Source of the DNA: Opitutales bacterium
GTDB taxonomy: Bacteria; Verrucomicrobiota; Verrucomicrobiia; Opitutales; Oceanipulchritudinaceae
Direction: 5' to 3'
Assembly: GCA_007123395.1 (NCBI GenBank)
Contig: SKLD01000060.1
Location: 1-20,432, forward strand
DNA: 20,432 nucleotides
Shown one piece after another: positions 7,814 to 13,413 of the stretch (position 1 is the first letter of the stretch; the number at the start of each line of letters is the position of its first letter). The position numbers and the translations under genes are program-made. The notes beneath the pieces were generated by a model. It saw nothing but the letters and a program-made list of their open reading frames with translations. It was not told the origin of the DNA and searched no databases.

Positions 7814-8959
7814 TCAGAGGGCGGGCACGTCGAGCCAGCGCTTTTCTTCCCAGCTCTTGAGGCCGAGTTCGGCGAGTTGCACGCCCTTGGCACCTTCGCG
7901 GACGGTCCACGGGAAGGGCTCGTCGAGAACGATATGGCGGAGGAAGAGTTCCCACTGCACCTTGAAGGCGTTGTCGTAGTCTTCTTGGTCGGGCACTTCC
8001 TGCCAGCCCTCGAAGAAGTCTATGGGCTGCTCGATGTCGGGATTCCATGTGGGCTTGGGCGTGGAGCCGTAGTGCTGCACGCGGCAGCCGCGCAGCGTGG
8101 CGACGGCGCTGCCGTGCGTGCCGTCGACCTGCACGGTAAGGAGGTCGTCGCGGCGCACACGGGTGACCCAACTGCTGTTGAAGTGGGCGATGACTCCGCC
8201 CTCCAGCTCAAAGGTGGCGTAGGCGGCGTCGTCGGCGGTGCAATTGTAGGGCTTGCCCTGCTCGTCGATGCGCTCGGGGATGTGCGTGGCGCCGAGGCAG
8301 CTCACGGCCTTTACCTCGCCGAAGAGGTTGTCGAGGACGTAGCGCCAGTGGCAGAGCATGTCGACGATGATGCCTCCGTCGTCTTCCTTGCGGTAATTCC
8401 AGCTCGGGCGCTGCGCGGGCACGCTCGTGCCCTCGAAGACCCAGTAGCCGAACTCACCGCGCACGCTGAGGATCTTGCCGAAGAAGCCCTGCTCCTTGAG
8501 GCGCTGGAGCTTGCGCAGGCCGGGGAGCCACAGCTTGTCCTGCACGACACCGTTCTTGATGCCCGCCTTTTCGCAGGCCTCGGCGATGGAGAGCGCCGTG
8601 GCGGTGTCCGTCGCGGTGGGTTTTTCGCAGTAGACGTGCTTGCCGGCGGCGGCGGCTTTTTTCACGGCGGCGGAGCGGCGGCCGGTCGTCTGCGCGTCGA
8701 AGTAGACGCTGTAGCTGTCGTCAGCGAGGCACTCGTCGAGGTCGGTGGACCACTTCTCAAGGCCGGTGAGCTTGCACAGTTCCTTCAGCTTGTCGGGGTT
8801 GCGGCCGACGAGGATGGGATCGGGCATGATCACCTCGCTCTCGCCGACGCGCACGCCGCCCTGCTCGCGGATGGCGAGAATGGAGCGGAGAAGGTGCTGG
8901 TTCTTGCCCATGCGTCCGGTGACGCCGTTCATGATAATGCCTACGCGGTGTTCTTTCAT
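7814..8959 (-). CDS. Gfo/Idh/MocA family oxidoreductase
   Basis: NAD(P)-dependent dehydrogenase acting on a sugar or sugar derivative, 381 residues, cytoplasmic. The N-terminal Rossmann fold begins VGIIMNGVTGRMGKNQHL (a variant glycine motif), and the family's EKP motif is at 112-114 (HVYCEKPTATDTATA). The C-terminal alpha/beta domain includes GGIIVDMLCHWRYVLDNLFG, the usual site of the catalytic Asp/His region. A loop of about 20 residues between beta-1 and beta-2 (IREQGGVRVGESEVIMPD) is longer than in simple family members. It sits between a TIM-barrel isomerase and an SDR. Members of this family work with AP-endonuclease-2-fold partners in several keto-sugar pathways, so a C3 oxidation step is plausible but unproven. 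REP-like elements lie on both sides. No ribosome-binding site is obvious at ATG 8959. Confidence 0.92.
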   Translation of the reverse strand: MKEHRVGIIMNGVTGRMGKNQHLLRSILAIREQGGVRVGESEVIMPDPILVGRNPDKLKELCKLTGLEKWSTDLDECLADDSYSVYFDAQTTGRRSAAVKKAAAAGKHVYCEKPTATDTATALSIAEACEKAGIKNGVVQDKLWLPGLRKLQRLKEQGFFGKILSVRGEFGYWVFEGTSVPAQRPSWNYRKEDDGGIIVDMLCHWRYVLDNLFGEVKAVSCLGATHIPERIDEQGKPYNCTADDAAYATFELEGGVIAHFNSSWVTRVRRDDLLTVQVDGTHGSAVATLRGCRVQHYGSTPKPTWNPDIEQPIDFFEGWQEVPDQEDYDNAFKVQWELFLRHIVLDEPFPWTVREGAKGVQLAELGLKSWEEKRWLDVPAL

Positions 8960-9012
8960 TTTTGTATCGGGATGTATTGGTTATTAAGAATCTTAGATTA
9001 ATCAGAACGCAA

Positions 9013-9079
9013 CCGAAAGTGGAAGCGGCGTCCCGCCGCTTCATAAGGTCCGGGTAAAGCGGCGGGACGCCGCTTCCAC
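9013..9079. repeat. REP-like paired palindrome, copy 2
   Basis: A 67-nt element with two arms of 23 nt (9019-9041 and 9057-9079) that are exact reverse complements, separated by 15 nt. Each arm folds into a hairpin AAGCGGCG-TCC-CGCCGCTT, with an 8-bp stem and a 3-nt loop. CCGAAA precedes the left arm, as in copy 1. It lies between the TIM-barrel gene and the Gfo/Idh gene, ending 96 nt before the 3' end of the former and starting 54 nt upstream of the latter. The layout matches bacterial REP/BIME elements mobilised by RAYT transposases. Confidence 0.88.
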
Positions 9080-9174
9080 ATTCTTCCTTTCGTTTGTCTC
9101 TGTTGTTTCAATTGCGGAAATGCCAGTGAGGCTATTGGAAAATCAGTGACGGACGTCGTGTCGCCCCGTCCGTG

Positions 9175-10005
9175 TCACACGTCTACGAGCGAGGCCCGGG
9201 CGATGCGGTCGAGCCATTCGTCCTGATCGCCTTCCCATGCTTCTTTGGAGAAAATCTCGACCTCGTTGAAGCCGTCGAAGCCCGCCTTCTCCACCCACGA
9301 GCGGATTTTGCGGACGGGGATGCAGCCCTCGCCCATGAGGCCGCGGTCGAGAAGGAGATCGCGTGTGGGCGTGCGCCAGTCGCAAACGTGGAAGGCGTGG
9401 AGCCAGCCGTTCTCGCCGCAGCGTGCGACCTCGGCCTCGAGATCGGGGTCCCACCAGAGGTGGTAAACATCGACAGCCACCCCGACATACGGGGAGCGGA
9501 AGTAGGCGCAGAGATCGTTGGCCTGCCGCAGCGTGTTCACGGCGGAGCGGTCGTCCGCGTACATCGGGTGCAGCGGTTCGATTGCCAGCTTCACGCCTTG
9601 TTTCTCGGCGTGCGGGAGGGCGCGCTCGATGCCTTCGCGGATCTGTTCGCGGCTGCGCTCGAGGGGCTGTGTCGTGAGGGCGCCGCAGACGAGGACGACC
9701 ATGGGTGCGCCGATGCCCGCCGCCTCGTCGATGGCTTGGCGGTTGTCGGCGTCGCTCTTCTCGCGCGCGGCTTCATCGGCATGGCAGAAGAAACCGCCCC
9801 GCACGAGCGCCACGGAGGCCAGACCGGCGTCGGCGATGCGCTTGCGCACAGCAGGCAGTTCGCGGCCTTCAAGGGTATCGCGCCACACGGTGATGCCGCC
9901 GAAGCCCTTGGCCGCGTAGCGTTCCACGGCGGTTTCGATGGACCACGGCTTGGTCGTTATCGTGTGGACGGCCACACGCGAGAGATCGATGTCGCGCGCG
10001 CTCAT
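9175..10005 (-). CDS. Sugar (phosphate) isomerase/epimerase-like TIM barrel
   Basis: Metal-dependent TIM-barrel protein of the xylose-isomerase-like/AP endonuclease 2 family, 276 residues, cytoplasmic. I chose ATG 10005: it overlaps the stop of the GH88-like gene as ATGA and has GGGAGAG just upstream, so the two are translationally coupled. Likely metal ligands are Glu143 (KLAIEPLHP), Asp179 (VAVDVYHLWWD), His206 (HAFHVCDW) and Glu248 (FNEVEIF), in the usual order. PWSIETAVERYAAKGFGGITVWRD forms the first barrel strands. Family members isomerise, epimerise or eliminate on sugars and keto-sugars. The neighbours (GH88-like hydrolase, Gfo/Idh, SDR) point to uronate or keto-glycoside catabolism. 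The exact reaction cannot be read from sequence. Confidence 0.9.
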   Translation of the reverse strand: MSARDIDLSRVAVHTITTKPWSIETAVERYAAKGFGGITVWRDTLEGRELPAVRKRIADAGLASVALVRGGFFCHADEAAREKSDADNRQAIDEAAGIGAPMVVLVCGALTTQPLERSREQIREGIERALPHAEKQGVKLAIEPLHPMYADDRSAVNTLRQANDLCAYFRSPYVGVAVDVYHLWWDPDLEAEVARCGENGWLHAFHVCDWRTPTRDLLLDRGLMGEGCIPVRKIRSWVEKAGFDGFNEVEIFSKEAWEGDQDEWLDRIARASLVDV

Positions 10006-11390
10006 GAGGACTCTCCCGGCAGGCAGGCAAAGAAGGTGTAGGCGGGCTCCTTCTTGAGCATGCGCCACGCCGTAAGGGCGAGTTCGCGGGCGTGGTAGTC
10101 GCCCCACATGCTCGACTCGCCGCACGGCTGCTTGCGCCCTTCGGGAATGTAGTCCCAACCGTTCGGACGGTGGTAGATGCTGTGCAGGGTGAGGCCGTGG
10201 TGGGCCGGATCCTCCGAGAGGTAGGGCTCGGAGAGAAGGGCCTTGAGCGATGTGAGACCGGCCTGGAAGTAGCGTTTGCCGTCCTCGGTGTCGCGACCAA
10301 GGTAGAGCCCGAGCCGCAGGAGGCCCTGCGCGCCGATGGCCGCAGCCGAGCTGTCGACCGGCTCATGGTCGTTGAACGGATCGGCCGGACGACCGCGGAA
10401 ATCGCCGAGCTTGTGAAGGTCAGGCGCGCCGCCGTCCCAATAGGGAATGCCGTCCGACGCCGTATTGGCGATAAACCAGTCGCAGGTCGCGCGGGCCGCC
10501 TTCACAAAGACCGCTTCCACGGCTTCGCGGCCGCCGAAGGGCGCCAGCTCTTCGTCCGGCAAGGTGCGGAAAAATTCCAGTTCCTCGGGATAGCCGACCA
10601 TCGCCCACGAGAGGCCGCGGGTCCATGTCGTGAATCCGCTGAAGCCCTGCTGCGCGTTGGGACAACGGAACTGCCCGTCGTTGGTATTGAAAACACACTC
10701 GTGCGCGGCGCGGCCCCACTCGTCGTAGCTGTCGCGGCCCTCACCGTAGTAGATGTTGTACCGCGCGGTCGCAAAGGCGTGCTGCACGAGGCGCTCGAGG
10801 AGGCTGACGGAGCGGTCGTTGTCCGTCATTACCGAGTGGCCGAGGCGGTGCCCCACCCCGAGGATGCGGCAGCTGCGGATGGTGTCGACGAAGAGCGAGT
10901 GCGGACCGTTGAAGGAATAGATGAAGCCGCCCCCGTCGGCGGTGGAAGTCCAGCGGCGCGCCTGCACGGCGGCGGAAATCTTGATCGCCAGCTCGTGGAA
11001 TTCGCGCTCCCACGGGTTGTCGTCGATCTTGCCTTCGCGCATGAGGCGCAGCAGGTTTCCGTAGGTGGAGAGGTTGTTGAATCCGTGGTCGTGTACACCG
11101 AAGTGGCTCACATGCGAGGCCATCTTCTCCACCGTGCCGCGTCGACCGATGTCGAGAAACTCGCGTTCGCCCGTGGCGTCGAACTGGAGCAGCGCGGAGC
11201 CGTATTGGAAGCCCTGCGTCCACTCCGTCCATCCGCGCGTGGTGTATTTGCCCGCCCATGTGAAGACGGGCGATCCCTTCGAGACGTCGTATTCCGCCTC
11301 GATGGCGTTGATTTTCTGCCCGGACACCTCCCAAAACCGCTTGAGGGCGGGGCGAAGGTCTTCCAGAGTGAGTGTGTTATCGATCTGCAT
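10002..11390 (-). CDS. GH88-like glycoside hydrolase (unsaturated glucuronyl hydrolase-like)
   Basis: Predicted (alpha/alpha)6-barrel hydrolase, 462 residues, with no signal peptide, so cytoplasmic. GH88 enzymes remove the 4,5-unsaturated uronic acid left by polysaccharide lyases. Matching features are HDHGF (100-104), with Asp101 as a candidate catalytic residue, and SLFVDTIRS, with Asp169 as the second Asp; the spacing is close to that of characterised unsaturated glucuronyl hydrolases. GFTTWTRGLSWAMVGY, DSSAAAIGAQGLLRLG and MWGDYHARELAL complete the pattern. The protein is longer than typical GH88 (about 380 residues). ATG 11390 was chosen because MQIDNTLTLEDLRPAL reads as a clean N-terminus and GGAAG lies upstream; sequence 5' of it belongs to the regulator in another frame. 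It overlaps the regulator by 14 nt and the TIM-barrel gene by an ATGA. The fold is likely; substrate specificity is inferred. Confidence 0.82.
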   Translation of the reverse strand: MQIDNTLTLEDLRPALKRFWEVSGQKINAIEAEYDVSKGSPVFTWAGKYTTRGWTEWTQGFQYGSALLQFDATGEREFLDIGRRGTVEKMASHVSHFGVHDHGFNNLSTYGNLLRLMREGKIDDNPWEREFHELAIKISAAVQARRWTSTADGGGFIYSFNGPHSLFVDTIRSCRILGVGHRLGHSVMTDNDRSVSLLERLVQHAFATARYNIYYGEGRDSYDEWGRAAHECVFNTNDGQFRCPNAQQGFSGFTTWTRGLSWAMVGYPEELEFFRTLPDEELAPFGGREAVEAVFVKAARATCDWFIANTASDGIPYWDGGAPDLHKLGDFRGRPADPFNDHEPVDSSAAAIGAQGLLRLGLYLGRDTEDGKRYFQAGLTSLKALLSEPYLSEDPAHHGLTLHSIYHRPNGWDYIPEGRKQPCGESSMWGDYHARELALTAWRMLKKEPAYTFFACLPGESS

Positions 11391-11964
11391 GGTTTCGGTT
11401 ACTTCCGTATCGTTGGTTCTTGCGCGTGTGGACAAGGATGAGGCGGCTGTCTTCCAGCGCCTCGTAGGTGTGCTCGAGGACGGCGTCGAACTGCGCCGAC
11501 TCGCCCCCGCCCAGCTCGATGCTCTCGGCCGGCAGCGAAATGCGCACGCGGCCTTGGAGCACCCAGCAAAATTCGTGGTCGTCGCGGTGCATCTCGGGAT
11601 TCGAGACGCGCGCCCCCGCCCGCGCCTCCGCCATGAAGCACGCCATGTTGGCATAGCGCACAAGGCGGAAGTGGAATCCCTCGCGCTCGTAGACGCGCTC
11701 TCCCGCCTGCTGTGCAAATGGGCTCTCGGCGAGGGCAAGCATGTCGGTCGCGCTCATTTGAAAAACGCGCGCGAGCCGGTAGAGCGTTTCCAGCTCCGCC
11801 GTCGTCTGGTTGCGCTCCAGCTTCGAGATCACGGCCGGCGAAACGCCCGACTGCGCCGACACCGCCTCAATCGTCAGCCCCGCCGTTTTGCGCAGGCTGC
11901 GGAGGATGCGGAAGTCGAAGAGTCGACCCCCGGTCGTTGTTTCTGTTGGCGCGGCCAAGGTCAT
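11377..11964 (-). CDS. XRE-family regulator with C-terminal cupin domain
   Basis: DNA-binding transcription regulator, 195 residues. An XRE helix-turn-helix lies at about 17-78 (LRSLRKTAGLTIEAVSAQSGVSPAVISKLERNQ). A cupin sensor domain lies at about 95-182 (SNPEMHRDDHEFCWVLQGRVRISL, then ESIELGGGESAQFDAVLEHTYEAL). In this class the cupin binds a small-molecule effector. As first gene of the catabolic operon and divergent from the aldolase gene, it very probably controls both and itself. The effector could be a pathway sugar acid (inference). The start at ATG 11964 has GGGGA unusually close, so the exact N-terminus is uncertain. The stop lies 14 nt inside the GH88-like gene. Confidence 0.9.
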   Translation of the reverse strand: MTLAAPTETTTGGRLFDFRILRSLRKTAGLTIEAVSAQSGVSPAVISKLERNQTTAELETLYRLARVFQMSATDMLALAESPFAQQAGERVYEREGFHFRLVRYANMACFMAEARAGARVSNPEMHRDDHEFCWVLQGRVRISLPAESIELGGGESAQFDAVLEHTYEALEDSRLILVHTRKNQRYGSNRNHADR

Positions 11965-11983
11965 TTCCCCAACACAAGGGCAC

Positions 11984-12011
11984 AGAAAACTTTCGCTTGC
12001 AATAAGAAAAC
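11984..12011. promoter_or_regulatory. Candidate operator: two AGAAAAC direct repeats 21 bp apart
   Basis: In the 74-bp divergent gap between the XRE-cupin regulator and the aldolase gene, AGAAAAC occurs at 11984-11990 and again at 12005-12011. The 21-bp period is two helical turns, so both face the same side of DNA. A TTGCAA palindrome (11997-12002) lies between them. No convincing -35/-10 pair was found. Confidence 0.3.
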
Positions 12012-12038
12012 GACTATTTTTTAACCCATAGGAAGATT

Positions 12039-12677
12039 ATGAAGCAAAACATCGACTCCGCACTGAAACACCGCGTCGTCCCCGTTGCCGTCATCAAACG
12101 GCTCGACGACGCCGCCCCGCTCGCCGAAGCCCTCCTTGAAGGAGGCCTTCCGATTATCGAGGTGACGCTGCGCACCGACTGCGCCCTCGACGCCATCCGC
12201 AAGCTTCGTGAGGCGTATCCTGAGCTAATCGTCGGGGCGGGCACGGTCATCGACACCGACAACCTCGAAGCGGCCTGCGACGCGGGTGCGGCCTTTGCCG
12301 TCTCCCCCGGAACCAACGCCACTGTTATCGAGCGCGCGCGGGGTCGCGGCCTGCCGATCCTCCCCGGCGTCATCACCCCCACCGAAGTCATGCGCGCGCT
12401 CGACCTCGGGTGCGACCTCCTGAAGTTTTTCCCCGCCGAAGCAGCGGGCGGCGCCGCCATGGTCAAGGCCCTCGCCGGGCCCTTCGCCCACACGGGCGTG
12501 CGCTTCGTGCCCACCGGCGGGATCAATGCCAAGCTCGCCCCCGACTACCTCGCCCTGCCCTCCGTCGCCGCCATCGGCGGGAGCTGGTTCGTTGACGCCA
12601 AGCTCGTCGCGGCAGGCGACTTCAAAGCTATCGCCCGCCTCACCCGCGAAGCCGTCGCCCTCACGGGAGCGGCGTAG
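12039..12677 (+). CDS. eda: KDPG/KHG-type aldolase
   Basis: Class I (Schiff-base) aldolase, 212 residues, cytoplasmic. The family cleaves 2-keto-3-deoxy-6-phosphogluconate to pyruvate and glyceraldehyde 3-phosphate; relatives act on 4-hydroxy-2-oxoglutarate or the galactonate analogue. Seen in sequence: VVPVAVI (13-19), IEVTLRT with Glu41 and Arg45, GAGTV (66-70), Schiff-base Lys129 in LLKFFPAE, and VPTGGI (157-162) followed by GGSWF (180-184) for phosphate binding. A strong ribosome-binding site AGGAAG (12030-12035) precedes ATG. It is divergent from the XRE-cupin operon and probably forms the lower step of the same pathway. No KDG kinase lies in the window, so a phosphorylated substrate must come from elsewhere. 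Confidence 0.93.
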   Translation: MKQNIDSALKHRVVPVAVIKRLDDAAPLAEALLEGGLPIIEVTLRTDCALDAIRKLREAYPELIVGAGTVIDTDNLEAACDAGAAFAVSPGTNATVIERARGRGLPILPGVITPTEVMRALDLGCDLLKFFPAEAAGGAAMVKALAGPFAHTGVRFVPTGGINAKLAPDYLALPSVAAIGGSWFVDAKLVAAGDFKAIARLTREAVALTGAA

Positions 12678-12681
12678 GGGG

Positions 12682-12711
12682 GCGGCGCGCCGCATCCCGC
12701 GCCGCGGGCGC
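12682..12711. repeat. GC palindromes just after the aldolase stop
   Basis: GCGGCGCGCCGC (12682-12693) is a perfect 12-bp palindrome. GCGCC-GCG-GGCGC (12699-12711) is a second small hairpin. They begin 4 nt after the aldolase stop codon. No T-run follows, so this is not a classical intrinsic terminator, but it may block 3' exonucleases or act with Rho. Confidence 0.4.
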
Positions 12712-12720
12712 ACCCCGTAG

Positions 12721-12742
12721 CTGCCAGACCTCCGGTCGGCAG
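12721..12742. repeat. 22-nt hairpin with TCC loop
   Basis: CTGCC pairs with GGCAG and GACC with GGTC around a TCC loop, with one bulged A. That makes 9 base pairs. The 3-nt TCC loop is the same as in the REP-like hairpins at 9013-9079, although the stem sequence differs. Confidence 0.45.
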
Positions 12743-12818
12743 CACGCGCCGGCGGCGACTGTGCACGAACCCGCCCACGGTCCGCAGCGTCGCATTGAAT
12801 TTCCGCACCACGGGCACG

Positions 12819-12835
12819 CGCCCCGAGACGGGGCG
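12819..12835. repeat. Perfect 7-bp hairpin
   Basis: CGCCCCG-AGA-CGGGGCG forms a perfect 7-bp stem with a 3-nt loop in the gap downstream of the aldolase gene. No T-run follows. Confidence 0.45.
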
Positions 12836-13130
12836 GCGCTACGGCGAGAGCCTCGGTGGCCCCCGTGAAACGCGGACCCGGCGCTGATTTATAGAAAAGG
12901 CCCGACTGTTTCGATAAACCTTGCATCCACAATTCGCTGCCCCGACGCTTACATCATGCTTGGCCGAACCGCTGCTCTTGTCCTGCTCCCCATTTCACTA
13001 CTTGCCCCTTCGTTCGGAGGCATCGGAGCGGTCGTTTGTCGATCACCTGATCTACCGCGGAACTGAAAAATTACGTGGCTTATTTTCTATTTTTGGTTCG
13101 TTGTTTAATTGTAAAGCAGGAGAGTTGGCG

Positions 13131-13277
13131 ATGCAAGGCGCACCTCGGTGCGCGCCATCTCCGGCAGGGGAAAAAACGGGCTTACAAAAGCTGCGGCGGT
13201 GTTGCGGCGCGCGATGGTCCGCTCCGGTCGGAGAAGTGACCCCGCAAAGCTATAAGCGTTATTATTGGAGCGTATAA
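13131..13277 (+). CDS. Possible small basic protein, 48 residues
   Basis: I do not recognise this protein. ATG 13131 is preceded by a near-consensus Shine-Dalgarno AGGAGAG (13118-13124) with a 6-nt spacer, one of the best in the window, and by an AT-rich stretch that could be a promoter. The product would be basic and Cys-containing (it starts MQGAPRCAPSPAGEK and ends QSYKRYYWSV), with no signal peptide or membrane segment. The frame is open upstream to 12921, but only the internal ATG has the ribosome-binding site. A GC hairpin (13138-13153) lies directly inside the first codons. It could equally be a repeat or decayed gene fragment. Low confidence. Confidence 0.3.
   Translation: MQGAPRCAPSPAGEKTGLQKLRRCCGARWSAPVGEVTPQSYKRYYWSV
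13138..13153. repeat. GC hairpin at the start of the small ORF
   Basis: GCGCACCTCGGTGCGC is a near-perfect inverted repeat: a 6-bp stem with a CTCG tetraloop, or 7 bp with a 2-nt loop. It begins 5 nt after the candidate start codon at 13131 and could mask or modulate translation. Confidence 0.4.
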
Positions 13278-13413
13278 GTTTTTTCTGGACAGCGGCGTTT
13301 TATCTCCGCATACTTGATTCTTCGCTTTCAAGGTCAGTCTGCGTCCGTGGTCCAAATGTCTTTGGTTTCAGACCAGCGCGCCGTGCTGCCATTCACTCCA
13401 GTCCGGTCGAAAA

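Larger units (their letters stand above)
12678..13413. other. 736-bp gap with GC hairpins, no recognised gene
   Basis: This is the longest stretch without a recognised gene. The left 220 bp is very GC-rich and holds compact hairpins, listed separately. 13061-13120 is AT-rich and could hold a promoter. From 13118 a strong ribosome-binding site leads into a 48-codon frame. The final 135 bp before the secreted-protein gene shows nothing I can name. Variants of a CTC(C)GGT(C)G core recur at 12730, 12850, 13143 and 13222. Confidence 0.6.

Noticed and set aside
7877..9001. Plus-strand open frame of 374 codons opposite the Gfo/Idh gene
   Set aside because: It is an antisense shadow rich in Ala, Val and Gly, with no family motif; the minus-strand gene is unambiguous.
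9172..10041. Plus-strand open frame of 289 codons opposite the TIM-barrel gene
   Set aside because: It is an antisense shadow of a gene with clear metal-ligand motifs.
10092..11441. Long plus-strand open frame (449 codons) opposite the GH88-like gene
   Set aside because: It mirrors the real gene, which has clear family motifs. Long antisense frames are expected in GC-rich DNA, and the translated product is low-complexity Val/Ala/Arg.
12956..13066. 36-codon frame with a signal-peptide-like start (MLGRTAALVLLPISLLAP)
   Set aside because: It has no ribosome-binding site and ends right after the hydrophobic part. It could be a relic of a secreted-protein gene, but evidence is too thin to annotate.
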